Source: Actinomycetota bacterium | GTDB lineage: Bacteria; Actinomycetota; Actinomycetes; Mycobacteriales; Micromonosporaceae | Reading direction: 5' to 3' | Assembly: GCA_005885555.1 (NCBI GenBank) | Contig: VAWN01000088.1 | Span: 1 to 64,000, forward strand | DNA: 64,000 nt | Program-made: the position numbers and the translations under genes | The notes under the pieces: generated by a model | The model's input: only the letters and a program-made list of their open reading frames with translations | Told to the model about the DNA's origin: nothing | Database searches by the model: none | Shown: in pieces, positions 9,030 to 16,465 of the stretch | How the letters are laid out: each line of letters begins with the position of its first letter | Numbering within the stretch: position 1 is the stretch's first letter

Positions 9030-9958
9030 TTACCGTTCGGTGCAGCGGTCGGAGACCAGGCAGGCGATGGCCAGCATGGTGTCTTCGAAGTGTTCGCGAC
9101 GCCCGATGTAGCGTTGCAGAGGCCGCCATTGTTTCGGTTCGGCGATCGCGTGTTCGCCGCAGATCCGTTGTGACGACTGGGCTTTACGCGCGATGTTGTA
9201 TTCGGTGCGCTGCGCGTCGGTGGCGTCTTTGGCTGGTTTCTTGGGTGGTGCGCTGACCTGGTCCGGAAAGTCACGGGCCAGTCCCTGGTAGCCGGAATCG
9301 ACCTTGGCGCGCACGGTTGGGTACTGCCGCAGCAGGTCCTCGATGCCCTCGGTGCGGACCGCGGTGACGTCGTGCATGCGCCCGGGGCGGGTGGCCCCGC
9401 ACCACAGCAGCCGACCCCGCCCGTCGCTGATCACGGTGGGTTTGATGGTGTTCTGCTTGCGCTTGCCGGACACGAACGCCCGCCGTCCCGGTCGACCCGC
9501 CTTGGGCCGGCGGACCTGTACCTCGGTGCCGTCGATGCGCAGCTGGACGCCTTCGGCGGCGGCGTAGGCGAACACGTCGGCCAGGGTGCGAAGCCGCAGT
9601 CCGGGCTTGCCGGGTACGGCGAAGCCGCGGGCGGCCAAAAGCGCCGGATCTCACCGACCGCGCGGGTGATGGTGGCCCGGTCGACGTTGTAGAACAGGGC
9701 CAGGGCGGCGTGCGGGAGCTGGAAGCGCAACACGACGAGGGTGGCGATGACCCGGTCGGTGAAGGTCAGCTCGTGGTCGGGACCGGCGCCCGCGGCGCGG
9801 AGCCGGTCGCGGCCCCGGCGTTCATGTAGCCTCGACTCCTGCTGCGCGGTCCACGGGTCGGCGAGTTCGGCGATCAGCTTGGCCAGCCGCCGCCTCGGGA
9901 TACCGGTACAGATACGATGGGACAAGGCCGTGCGGGCCCATCCTGACGTCACAATCAA
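9030..9958 (-). pseudogene. IS5-type transposase, frameshifted
   Basis: The N-terminal helix-turn-helix part (start near 9958 or the TTG near 9916; PRRRLAKLIAELADPW, VDRATITRAVGEIRR) and the C-terminal DDE part (9638-9030; LRIDGTEVQVRRPK, GRMHDVTAVRTEG, KVDSGYQGLAR, ICGEHAIAEPKQW) lie in different frames. On the coding strand they meet at CGCTTTTGGCC (about 9638-9648), where a -1 shift is needed to pass from EIRR into LLAARGF. The DDE residues appear present in IDG, DSGY and EHAIAE. Some IS5 elements use programmed frameshifting, but this site is not a classic slippery heptamer, so a lost base is more likely. Terminal repeats were not confidently paired. Confidence 0.75.
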
Positions 9959-10040
9959 GATCGTTCCGCACGGCCACCTTCATGATCGAAGCGGGTCGGT
10001 CAGCTACCGCGCACAAGGTCGTTACCATTCCGGTGATGGT

Positions 10041-10716
10041 TGGGACGCGTTGGGAGATCCCACCAGGCGCGCCATCGTCGCGTGTCTGGCCGAAAGGCCG
10101 CGGGCGGTCGGCGAGCTCGCCGACGAGTTGCCGATCAGCATCGCCGAATGGTACGTGCTGGACATGTTGGAGAAGTCGCGGGCCGGGTTCGAAGAGCACA
10201 CCCGCCAGGGCTTCAACATCGGCGCCGCGCCCTACGGCTATCTCGCCGAACGGGTGCCGCACCCGGTGGTAGCGCAGATCTTCGCATGGCGGGTGGAGCA
10301 GCGGCTCAGCTACGCCGCAATCGCCGGGCGGCTCGACACCGACCCGTCGCGGTATCCACCGCCGACGCCGACGACGCCGGCCCGGGCGCTCGGTCACTGG
10401 AGCACCGGTACCGTCCGCGGCGTCCTACTCAACCCCAAGTACACCGGCTTCATGGTGTGGAACCGGCGAGCGACGAAAAGCGGCGGCAAGCTCAACGCCA
10501 TAGCGGAGTGGGTGTGCTCGCCGAAGCCAACCCACGCCCCGGTCATCAGCGTGGAAACCTACACCGCAGCGGCCAAAATCGGCCGCTGGCGCCAAGGCTC
10601 GCGGTGCGAGCCCAGCCCCAACCCCCACCCGGCCACCCGGCCACCCGCTGAACCTACCTACTGCGAAGCTACGTGTTCTGCACCATCTGCGGCAGACGCA
10701 TGTACGGCCAGACGCC
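10041..10716 (+). pseudogene. chimeric remnant: ArsR-type HTH start fused to a serine recombinase body
   Basis: One open frame begins with an ArsR-like helix-turn-helix stretch (ALGDPTRRAIVACLAERPRA, then VGELADELPIS). At about 10141 it changes into a large serine recombinase: AEWYVLDMLEKSRAGFEEHT, GAAPYGYLAERVPHPV, NTD-like DTDPSRYPPP and GVLLNPKYTGFMVWNRR. The recombinase lacks its N-terminal catalytic serine domain. PHPV is joined straight to VAQIFAWR, where relatives usually have about 20 more residues. Near 10665 the zinc-ribbon part FCTICGRRMYGQ continues in another frame. It is therefore several times broken and non-functional. A C-terminal piece reappears after the intron remnant. Confidence 0.72.
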
Positions 10717-10720
10717 GGGT

Positions 10721-10792
10721 AGCCCCGGTGCATTGCTGCACCGGGGCCCCTCTCAGGACCGTGCATGCCACTCATCGCGGCACACGGCCCAA
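10721..10792 (-). ncRNA. group II intron 3' end: domains V and VI remnant
   Basis: Read on the minus strand, 10792-10755 folds as a group II intron domain V. The lower helix GGGCCGTG pairs with CACGGTCC, including the conserved G-U third pair. A two-base bulge TG follows on the 3' side, then an upper helix TGCCGC/GTGGCA closed by GATGA. Directly after it, 10746-10723 forms a perfect hairpin of CCCCGGTGCA arms with a GCAA tetraloop, in the place of domain VI but without the usual bulged adenosine. The architecture matches group II introns. The 5' domains are absent, so this is a dead fragment lying antisense inside the recombinase pseudogene. Read alone, the hairpin would also pass for a terminator. 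Confidence 0.62.
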
Positions 10793-10810
10793 GCAGGCCG
10801 CGAGGGCGGT

Positions 10811-10936
10811 TTAGGTAGTTGGCTGCAGCACGGTGTTCCCGTTCGCCGCCCGGTTGTGTTTGCCGAGGCGCACGGCGTGGATGTGGTCGCGGATCTTGGC
10901 CTGGTCCGCGGGGGTGAGGGGCTGCGGCGGCTGGTC
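10811..10936 (-). pseudogene. possible C-terminal scrap of the group II intron-encoded protein (HNH part)
   Basis: About 42 minus-strand codons ending at 10811 have nearly all G/C third positions, unlike the opposing frame here. They read PLTPADQAKIRDHIHAV then RLGKHNRAANGN. The pattern I-x-D-H-I-x-x-x-R-x-G followed by N resembles the HNH endonuclease tail of intron maturases. It ends some 20 bases before the domain V remnant, exactly where such a reading frame should stop. The zinc-site cysteines and the final HxxCH are missing, so it is degraded. The identification is tentative and rests on pattern and position. Confidence 0.35.
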
Positions 10937-11080
10937 GAGGTCGAAGCACTCATCCACGAGATCATCATCGTCGCCGACGACACCGTCCGCCCCACCTTCA
11001 AACTGCCACTGGCCGGCAACGATGAAGGGCTGGCCCCTCCAAGGACCAGCCCGACCCAACGACCAGGACAAACGCGCGGT
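10922..11080 (+). pseudogene. possible C-terminal fragment of the serine recombinase
   Basis: Plus-strand codons from 10922 again show strong G/C third positions and read LRRLVEVEALIHEIIIVADD, TVRPTFKLPL and AGNDEG. This resembles the terminal beta-strand region of large serine recombinases that follows their coiled-coil motif. It lies downstream of the intron remnant in the recombinase's own orientation, as expected if the intron fragment split one gene. The frame then runs into the antisense of tRNA-Val. No start is present. Confidence 0.35.
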
Positions 11081-11101
11081 TCGCGCACTTACAACTGCGG
11101 T

Positions 11102-11172
11102 GGGCGATACTGGGATCGAACCAGTGACCTCTTCGGTGTGAACGAAGCGCTCTCCCGCTGAGCTAATCGCCC
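11102..11172 (-). tRNA. tRNA-Val(CAC)
   Basis: The minus strand folds into a complete 71-base cloverleaf: acceptor GGGCGAT/ATCGCCC, D stem GCTC/GAGC, anticodon stem CTTCG/CGAAG with loop TTCACAC (anticodon CAC, codon GUG), five-base variable loop, and T arm ACTGG/CCAGT with loop TTCGATC. CCA is not encoded. Its 3' end faces the block of mobile debris at 8.95-11.1 kb, in keeping with tRNA genes serving as integration sites. I saw no second copy of the tRNA 3' end that would mark the other attachment site. Confidence 0.96.
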
Positions 11173-11604
11173 GCAATGAGGCACGACTGTACCCGATCCG
11201 GACCCGCGTGCGCATCCGGGCATCCCGCGCCGTGGCCGCCGATCTCAGCGGATCGACGGTTAACCGGTACCGCAGCCGGAAACCCTCTACCCACAAGGCT
11301 GTGCGGCCGGGGAACCGGACACCCGTGCGTTTGATCGCCATATGCCGTCACCTGAATGGACCGGCAGGCGTTACCGGAGTGAGCCGACGCTTGCTGAACA
11401 CTCCGGCGCCGGACAGCCGCGGACACATATTGAAAAACGGACAGCAGATCTCAATCAAGGATGTTCGCGAATGTATCCCCCGCTCCGACGTACCACTACA
11501 GAGTGAGATCAGGCTATGGCGGAGCGTGACAAGGAGAATCACCTGAATATGGGAGGGGCGAGGTCCCGGTCGGTGGCCTCGCAGCGGTGCCGGGGGGAGT
11601 ACTG
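11173..11604. promoter_or_regulatory. gene-free region upstream of the ssgB-like gene
   Basis: These 432 bp contain no convincing gene. The segment 11420-11540 is notably A+T-richer than the rest and is the most likely promoter area for the SsgA-family gene. No match to a known developmental sigma-factor consensus could be asserted by eye. A ribosome site GGGGGGAG (11592-11599) lies five bases before the ATG at 11605. Confidence 0.35.
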
Positions 11605-12036
11605 ATGAGTGCCATTCGTCCTACGACCGTGGAGGTTGAGACCTCGCTGCGGTTAGTCGCGCCAGATGCCACCACGCTGCCCGTGCGGGCGAGCCTGCGG
11701 TACGACCCGGCCGACCCGTACGCGGTCCACGTGCTGTTCCACGCCGAGTCCGCCGGTGGCGAGGCGGTCAGCTGGTCGTTCGCCCGCGAACTGCTGGTCA
11801 CCGGGCTCGACGAGCCGGCCGGCATCGGCGATGTCCGGGTCTGGCCGTGGGCCACCCCGCGGGGCGACTTCGTCGCGCTCGCCCTGTCCTCGCCGGACGG
11901 CAACGCGCTGTTCGAGGTACCGCGCAGCGTGCTGGTCCGCTTCCTGCGGCGCACATATATGGCGGTGCCGCGTAGCCGGGAGACCGAGTACCTGGACATC
12001 GACGCCGCGGTCACCCGCCTGCTCGCCGGCCGCTGA
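11605..12036 (+). CDS. ssgB: SsgA/SsgB-family sporulation and cell-division regulator
   Basis: A 143-residue protein with the full-length SsgA-like fold: start MSAIRPTTVEVETSLRLV, then LPVRASLRYDPADPYAV and the diagnostic EAVSWSFARELLVTGL, VRVWPWA and VLVRFLRRTY. These proteins occur only in morphologically complex actinomycetes, where SsgB helps place FtsZ at sporulation septa (established). The sequence looks like the SsgB ortholog rather than a paralogue, but that is judged by eye. The ATG at 11605 is preferred over the GTG at 11587 because the ribosome site lies between them. The gene is monocistronic. Confidence 0.88.
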   Translation: MSAIRPTTVEVETSLRLVAPDATTLPVRASLRYDPADPYAVHVLFHAESAGGEAVSWSFARELLVTGLDEPAGIGDVRVWPWATPRGDFVALALSSPDGNALFEVPRSVLVRFLRRTYMAVPRSRETEYLDIDAAVTRLLAGR

Positions 12037-12387
12037 CGCGGGCCGCGCTGGCCGACACGGCTGTGCCACCCGGCCCGGCTGTGCCACCCGACGCAGCCGG
12101 GCCGCGATCAGCCGGCCTCCGCCGGCCAGCGCCGTCACCAGCAGCAGAACAAACAGCGAGGGTACCGCCGCCGCCGGAAGCGCGGCGGCTGCGGTGATCC
12201 CCGTACCGGCCATGCCCACCTCCCGGTCAGCACACTAAGGCCGGCGAGGCAGCGGGTACCAGAACCGGCCCGGCAGCGCAGCACGGCCGGTTCGCCGACA
12301 GCACTTTGCGCAAATCGGGCAGTGCTGCAACCGTCCGGCAACCGGGCGGATCCCGCCGGCGCACCCCGGCGCCTTGATCTTCATCGC
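12037..12387. other. 351-bp region with a possible small membrane protein on the minus strand
   Basis: No plus-strand gene is seen. On the minus strand an ATG at 12213 follows GGGAGG at five-base spacing. It opens with one hydrophobic span (VPSLFVLLLVTALAGGG) and an Arg-rich tail (RLIAARLRR). No stop follows until the frame has run deep into the antisense of the ssgB-like gene (11653), so a real coding end is uncertain. Otherwise the region is G+C-rich spacer leading to the next gene. Confidence 0.3.
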
Positions 12388-13023
12388 ATGGGGGACGCCA
12401 CCACACCGATCCGCGTGTTCGCGGTCGACGATCAGGAACTCGCCCGGCTCGGCATGGCCTGGGTGATCGCGCACGGTACCGGGATGGTGCTGGCCGGTAC
12501 CGCAGGCAGCGCGCGGCAGGCCCTCGCGCTGCTCGACCGGGCGGAGCCGACCGTGGTGACGATCGGTACCGAGCTTCCCGACCTTGACGGGCTGGAGCTC
12601 GCCGGCGTGCTACGCGACCGGTACCCCCGGCTGGGTGTGGTGTTGGTCCTGCCTGAGCCGGACGCGGCGCGGGTCGCGGCGGCGGCCCAGCACGGCGCCT
12701 CCGGTGCGGTGCCGCGCAGCGCGAGCGTCGCGACGCTGATCTCGGTGATCCGGTCGGCGGCCAGCGAGCCGGAGACGTTCCGCGCCCCCGGCGAGCTGCT
12801 CCGCGCCCCCGCGCGGCCCGGACCGCGGCTGTCGCCGCGGGAGCGGCAGGTGCTCGCGCTGCTCGTGGAGGGTCGCACCCAGGCGCAGATCGCCGAGGCG
12901 CTGCAGATCAGCCCGGCCACCGCGAAGACCCACGTGGCCCGCCTGTACACCAAGCTGCAGGCCCGCAACCGCAGCCAGGCGCTGTTGACCACCGCGCGCG
13001 AGGGCCTGCTGAACCTGCGCTGA
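12388..13023 (+). CDS. LuxR/NarL-type response regulator with an atypical receiver domain
   Basis: A 211-residue regulator. Residues 1-125 are a CheY-like receiver starting IRVFAVDDQELARLG. The C-terminal 65 residues are a LuxR helix-turn-helix with LSPRERQVLALLVEG and ISPATAKTHVARLYTKL. The acidic pair (VDD) is kept, but the phospho-acceptor position in VVTIGTELPDLDG is Gly instead of Asp, and the conserved Lys in the GASG motif is replaced (GASGAVPRS). It therefore probably works without phosphorylation. No histidine kinase gene is adjacent. The ATG at 12388 gives a normal domain start; an upstream in-frame extension lacks a ribosome site. Confidence 0.88.
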   Translation: MGDATTPIRVFAVDDQELARLGMAWVIAHGTGMVLAGTAGSARQALALLDRAEPTVVTIGTELPDLDGLELAGVLRDRYPRLGVVLVLPEPDAARVAAAAQHGASGAVPRSASVATLISVIRSAASEPETFRAPGELLRAPARPGPRLSPRERQVLALLVEGRTQAQIAEALQISPATAKTHVARLYTKLQARNRSQALLTTAREGLLNLR

Positions 13024-13062
13024 CAGCGCCACGGCACCCCGGCTCGCCGGCGCCGACCCCGC

Positions 13063-13132
13063 CGATCTTGGTGTTGTGTCGGCGACAAAAGCCGCGCCAC
13101 TCCGCGAGTCGGGCACCACAAGTCCAAGATCG
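13063..13132. repeat. interrupted inverted repeat
   Basis: Arms CGATCTTGG-tg-TTGTG (13063-13078) and CACAA-gt-CCAAGATCG (13117-13132) are complementary except at the two central bases, with a 38-bp loop. It sits just after the response-regulator stop. Palindromes built on GATCTTG/CAAGATC recur between genes in several actinomycete genomes, from memory. It may be a dispersed intergenic repeat or a transcript 3'-end structure. The bases after it (13136-13215) are a low-complexity run of GGCGGGGC-type units. Confidence 0.6.
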
Positions 13133-13325
13133 ACGAGCGGGGCCGGCGGGGCGAGCGGGGCCGGCGGGGCGGGCGGGCGCGAGCGCCGGGGCGGGGCGGG
13201 CGGGCGCGGCGGCGCCGCGCGAGGACGAAGACCGGGGGCCGGCCGCCGCGTGGGAAACGGTGGCCGGCCCGGTCTCGGTCGACACGTCCGGGTCGTGCCC
13301 GGCGACCGACGCCGCCGAGGTCGGA

Positions 13326-14843
13326 TCAGCCGGTGTACTGCGCGACGATCTTCGTGAAGTCCCACGGGTTCTGGCTGACGCTGCTGCACGAGCCGTCCGC
13401 CCAGTTGTGCGGCACGCTCGGGTCGCAGGCCCGGTCCCGGTTGAGCGACCAGTACGCGAACCAGCCGACGTGCTTGGACCTGGCGTACCCGAGCAGCGAC
13501 TGGAACGTCGACTGGGTGAACAGCTCCGACGGCTGGTCGGTGTGGCCGTTCATGATCTGCAGGCCGAGGTGGCCCCAGGCGGTCGCGTCGTCCCAGCCGA
13601 ACACCTGCTTGAGCTGGCCCTGCGCGGCCTGCGCCACCATCTCCACGCTGGTGACCTGGTCGCTGGCGTTGGTCAGGCCGTAGTCGAAGGCCATGATGTT
13701 GATGATGTCCAGGCCGACCCCGGCCGCCTTGGCCTGGTTGAGCTCGTCGATGCCGGAGCCGGGGAAGCCGACCGTGGTCATCGGGATGGTCAGCGAGACG
13801 TGCAGCGTCCTGCCGGCCGACCTGGCGTTGTTCTGCAGGGTCTTGATGGCGGCGAACCGGGTGCCCATGTTGGCGTCGAGGTCGTCGCCCTCGTAGTCGA
13901 GGTCGATCCGGCTCAGGTTGTACTTGTTGATCACCTGCTGGTACGCGTTGGCGAGCCCGCCGGAGCCGCCGCAGGTGGCGCCGAGCTCGGTGCCGTTGAA
14001 CCCGCCGAAGGACACCGCGACGTCACCGCCCTTGGCCCGTACCGCGCTGACCACGCCGGTCACTGTGGTGTCGGAGCTGACCCTGTGCGCGGCGTCGCCG
14101 TCCCAGGCCGGGGTGCAGCCGCCGGAGTCGAGCACGAAGGCGAGGTTGAAGTTCTTGTCGCCGGTGGCGTTGATCGCGTCGGTGATGTTCTGCGGGTTGT
14201 TGTCCAGCGGCATGAAGTAGACGGGGTTGCGGAACGCGCCGTTGTTCGGCGGCGGCACGCTGCCGGTCGGGGTCGGCGTCGGGCTCGGCGAGGGCGACCG
14301 GCTCGGCGTGGGCGACGGCGAGCGCGTCGGCGACCCGGTGGGCGACGGCCCCGGCCCGCCGGTCGGCCCGTTGAGCGTGACGTCGTCGGCGAAGTAGGTG
14401 CCCTGGCCGTACCAGCCGTGCACGAACACGGTCACGCTGGTGGCGCTGGCGGTCGTGAAGTTCAGGCTCAGCGTCTGGTAGCTGGTCGTGGTGGTCCAGG
14501 TCTGCGCGCTGACCCCACCCGACACGCCGAGGAAGACGAACGCGCCCTGGACCGCGGCGGTCAGGGTGTAGGCGGTGTTGGCCACGAGGGTCAGGGGCTG
14601 CGCGCACTGCGCGGTGTCCGCGCCGGCCGCTCCGGACAACGCGAAGGTACCGGAGTGAGCGTGCCCGGTGACGACGCTGTCCGACGCGTCGCACGTCCAG
14701 CCGGACAGGTTCCCGGTCTCGAAGCCGGGGTTGGTGATCGCGTTGGTCGCCGCCGACGCTCCGGGCATCACCGCGAGGATGGCGCCCAGTGCGGTGGTGG
14801 CGGCCGCGACCGCCACGAGTACGACCCGTCCACGACTGCGCAT
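13326..14843 (-). CDS. secreted GH18 chitinase with N-terminal carbohydrate-binding module
   Basis: A 505-residue secreted enzyme. Residues 1-31 form a signal peptide (MRSRGRVVLVAVAAATTALG, cleavage near ASAA). A jelly-roll carbohydrate-binding module follows, starting ITNPGFETGNLSGWTC. A long Ser/Pro/Thr linker (SPTPSRSPSPSPTPTPTG) precedes a GH18 catalytic domain from about residue 205. The GH18 core strand is visible as SRIDLDYEG, keeping the last Asp and catalytic Glu of DxxDxDxE, with Ser in place of the first Asp. AVSFGGFNG is the SxGG motif. It should hydrolyse chitin or related beta-1,4-GlcNAc chains outside the cell. A perfect palindrome lies ten bases before the start. Confidence 0.9.
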   Translation of the reverse strand: MRSRGRVVLVAVAAATTALGAILAVMPGASAATNAITNPGFETGNLSGWTCDASDSVVTGHAHSGTFALSGAAGADTAQCAQPLTLVANTAYTLTAAVQGAFVFLGVSGGVSAQTWTTTTSYQTLSLNFTTASATSVTVFVHGWYGQGTYFADDVTLNGPTGGPGPSPTGSPTRSPSPTPSRSPSPSPTPTPTGSVPPPNNGAFRNPVYFMPLDNNPQNITDAINATGDKNFNLAFVLDSGGCTPAWDGDAAHRVSSDTTVTGVVSAVRAKGGDVAVSFGGFNGTELGATCGGSGGLANAYQQVINKYNLSRIDLDYEGDDLDANMGTRFAAIKTLQNNARSAGRTLHVSLTIPMTTVGFPGSGIDELNQAKAAGVGLDIINIMAFDYGLTNASDQVTSVEMVAQAAQGQLKQVFGWDDATAWGHLGLQIMNGHTDQPSELFTQSTFQSLLGYARSKHVGWFAYWSLNRDRACDPSVPHNWADGSCSSVSQNPWDFTKIVAQYTG

Positions 14844-14852
14844 GGCCGCTCC

Positions 14853-14875
14853 CCTTTAGGAAACTTTCCTAAAGG
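14853..14875. promoter_or_regulatory. perfect palindromic operator at the chitinase start
   Basis: CCTTTAGGAAA-C-TTTCCTAAAGG is an 11-bp perfect inverted repeat with a one-base centre. It lies 10 bp upstream of the chitinase ATG and overlaps the ribosome site on the minus strand (AAAGGGGAG). Such long perfect symmetry in G+C-rich DNA strongly suggests a repressor site governing polysaccharide use. The regulator is not identified, and no second copy was noticed in this window. Confidence 0.75.
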
Positions 14876-14914
14876 TTATCGCCTCATTTCGATTGGTCAA
14901 TAGATAGGGGTACG

Positions 14915-16333
14915 TCAGGCGGCGACCCGCTCGGCCGGGTACGGCGCGCAGCGCGCACCGCTGTCCAGCAGCGCGGTCACCCGGTCGGCCGGCATCGGCC
15001 GGGCGAAGTGGTACCCCTGCGCCTGGCCGCAGTCGTTCTGCGCCAGCCACTGCGCCTGGGCCGCGTCCTCAACTCCTTCGGCGATCTGCCCCAGCTTGAG
15101 CGAGCGGGCCAGCGCGAGGATCGCCCCGGTCAGCGTGGACTCGTCGGCGGAGGTGGACAGGTCGGCCACGAACGACCGGTCGATCTTCAGGATGTCGATC
15201 GGCAGGGCGCGCATGTACGCCAGCGACGAGTACCCGGTGCCGAAGTCGTCCAGCGCCACCCGGACCCCGAGCGCCTTGACCTGGCGCAGTACCTCGGCCG
15301 CCCGGTCCAGGTCGGTCACCAGCGCGCTCTCGGTGATCTCCAGGGTCAGCGCCTCCGGTGCCAGCCCCGCCGCGGCCAGCGCCGCATTGACATCGGCGGG
15401 CAGCGTCCGGTCGGTGAGGTACCCGGCCGAGATGTTCACGCTCACCGTCAGGTCGGGGTGCCGGTTGCGCCAGCGGGCCAGCTGCCGGCAGGCGTTGGAC
15501 AGGATCCACCGGTCGCAGGCGGGCAGCAGGCCGGCCTCCTCGGCGGTGGACAGGAAGGCGCCCGGCATCAGCAGGCCGCGGGTCGGGTGGCGCCAGCGCA
15601 GCAGCGCCTCGAACCCGGTGACCCGGCCGTCCGGGAGGTCCACGATCGGCTGGTACGCGATCTCGAACTCGTCGCGGATCAGTGCGTGCGCGAGGTCGGT
15701 CTCCAGCTGTACCCGGGCCAGCGTCTCGGCGTGCATGCCCGGCTCGAAGATCTGGTAGCAGGCCCGGCCGGCGGCCTTGGCGGCGTACAGCGCGATGTCG
15801 GCGTCCCGCAACAGGTGCCCGGTCTGCCCGCCCGGCCCCGTCTGGCCGCCCGGCCCGGCGAACGCGATGCCGATGCTGGCGCCGAGGATCGCGTCGGTAC
15901 CGTCCAGGATGATCGGGCCGGACAGCGCCGCCAGTACCCGCTCGGCGACCGCCACCGCCTCCGACCGGCTGGTGGCGGCGGGCAGCAGCACCGCGAACTC
16001 GTCCCCGCCGAGCCGGGCGGCCAGCGCCGACCGCGGCGCGACCGCGCGGATCCGCTCACCGACGACGGTCAGCAGCTGGTCACCGGCGCCGTGGCCGAGG
16101 GTGTCGTTGACCGCCTTGAAGCCGTCCAGGTCGATGAGCAGCAGGACGCCGCCGGTACCCGGGTCGAGCGCGCCGACGAGCGTGGCGCGGTTGGCGAGGC
16201 CGGTCAGCGGGTCGCGGTACGCCTGCTCGGCGAGGGCGGCGCGGTGCCGTTGCCGGTCCGCGGCCAGCCGGGTACCGAGCCAGATGGCCACCGCACTCGC
16301 GACCACGGCGACAATGAGCGCCAGCTCCGCCAT
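14915..16333 (-). CDS. GGDEF-EAL cyclic-di-GMP protein
   Basis: A 472-residue membrane-anchored signalling protein. It opens with a single N-terminal span (ALIVAVVASAVAIWLGTRL) and a short basic helix. A GGDEF domain follows (about 40-215) with DPLTGLANRA and an intact active site LGGDEFAVLL. Then comes an EAL domain (about 220-470) with intact FEALLRW, EITESALV, DDFGTGYSSL and KIDRSFV. Both diguanylate-cyclase and phosphodiesterase motifs are conserved, so it may be bifunctional. A small tandem repeat, GPGGQT twice, sits late in the GGDEF domain. The ATG at 16333 has GGAAGGGACGG upstream. It is divergent from a methyltransferase. Confidence 0.93.
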   Translation of the reverse strand: MAELALIVAVVASAVAIWLGTRLAADRQRHRAALAEQAYRDPLTGLANRATLVGALDPGTGGVLLLIDLDGFKAVNDTLGHGAGDQLLTVVGERIRAVAPRSALAARLGGDEFAVLLPAATSRSEAVAVAERVLAALSGPIILDGTDAILGASIGIAFAGPGGQTGPGGQTGHLLRDADIALYAAKAAGRACYQIFEPGMHAETLARVQLETDLAHALIRDEFEIAYQPIVDLPDGRVTGFEALLRWRHPTRGLLMPGAFLSTAEEAGLLPACDRWILSNACRQLARWRNRHPDLTVSVNISAGYLTDRTLPADVNAALAAAGLAPEALTLEITESALVTDLDRAAEVLRQVKALGVRVALDDFGTGYSSLAYMRALPIDILKIDRSFVADLSTSADESTLTGAILALARSLKLGQIAEGVEDAAQAQWLAQNDCGQAQGYHFARPMPADRVTALLDSGARCAPYPAERVAA

Positions 16334-16465
16334 CCACCCGTCCCTTCCATCGCTTCCGGTACCCCATCGGCGGGCGGGCGGCCGACCTGAGTGCGGATGC
16401 CACCGGACCTGCGCGAAGACGTCGGACGTCGTAGGATCAGCCAACCCGCACGGGAGGTACCCGAG

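Noticed and set aside
10723-10746. Simple rho-independent terminator
   Set aside because: The hairpin is perfect, but no intact gene ends there and a domain V-like fold precedes it directly on the minus strand, so the intron explanation is preferred.
11080-11161. Coding tail reading GDTGIEPVTSSV or YWDRTSDLFGV
   Set aside because: This is translation across the antisense of tRNA-Val, a known source of spurious protein ends.
13136-13215. G-rich run as a gene or structured RNA
   Set aside because: Low-complexity GGCGGGGC repetition with no start signal, conserved fold or codon pattern.
13068-14903. A 611-codon plus-strand open frame
   Set aside because: Antisense to the GH18 chitinase, which has a signal peptide, linker and catalytic motifs.
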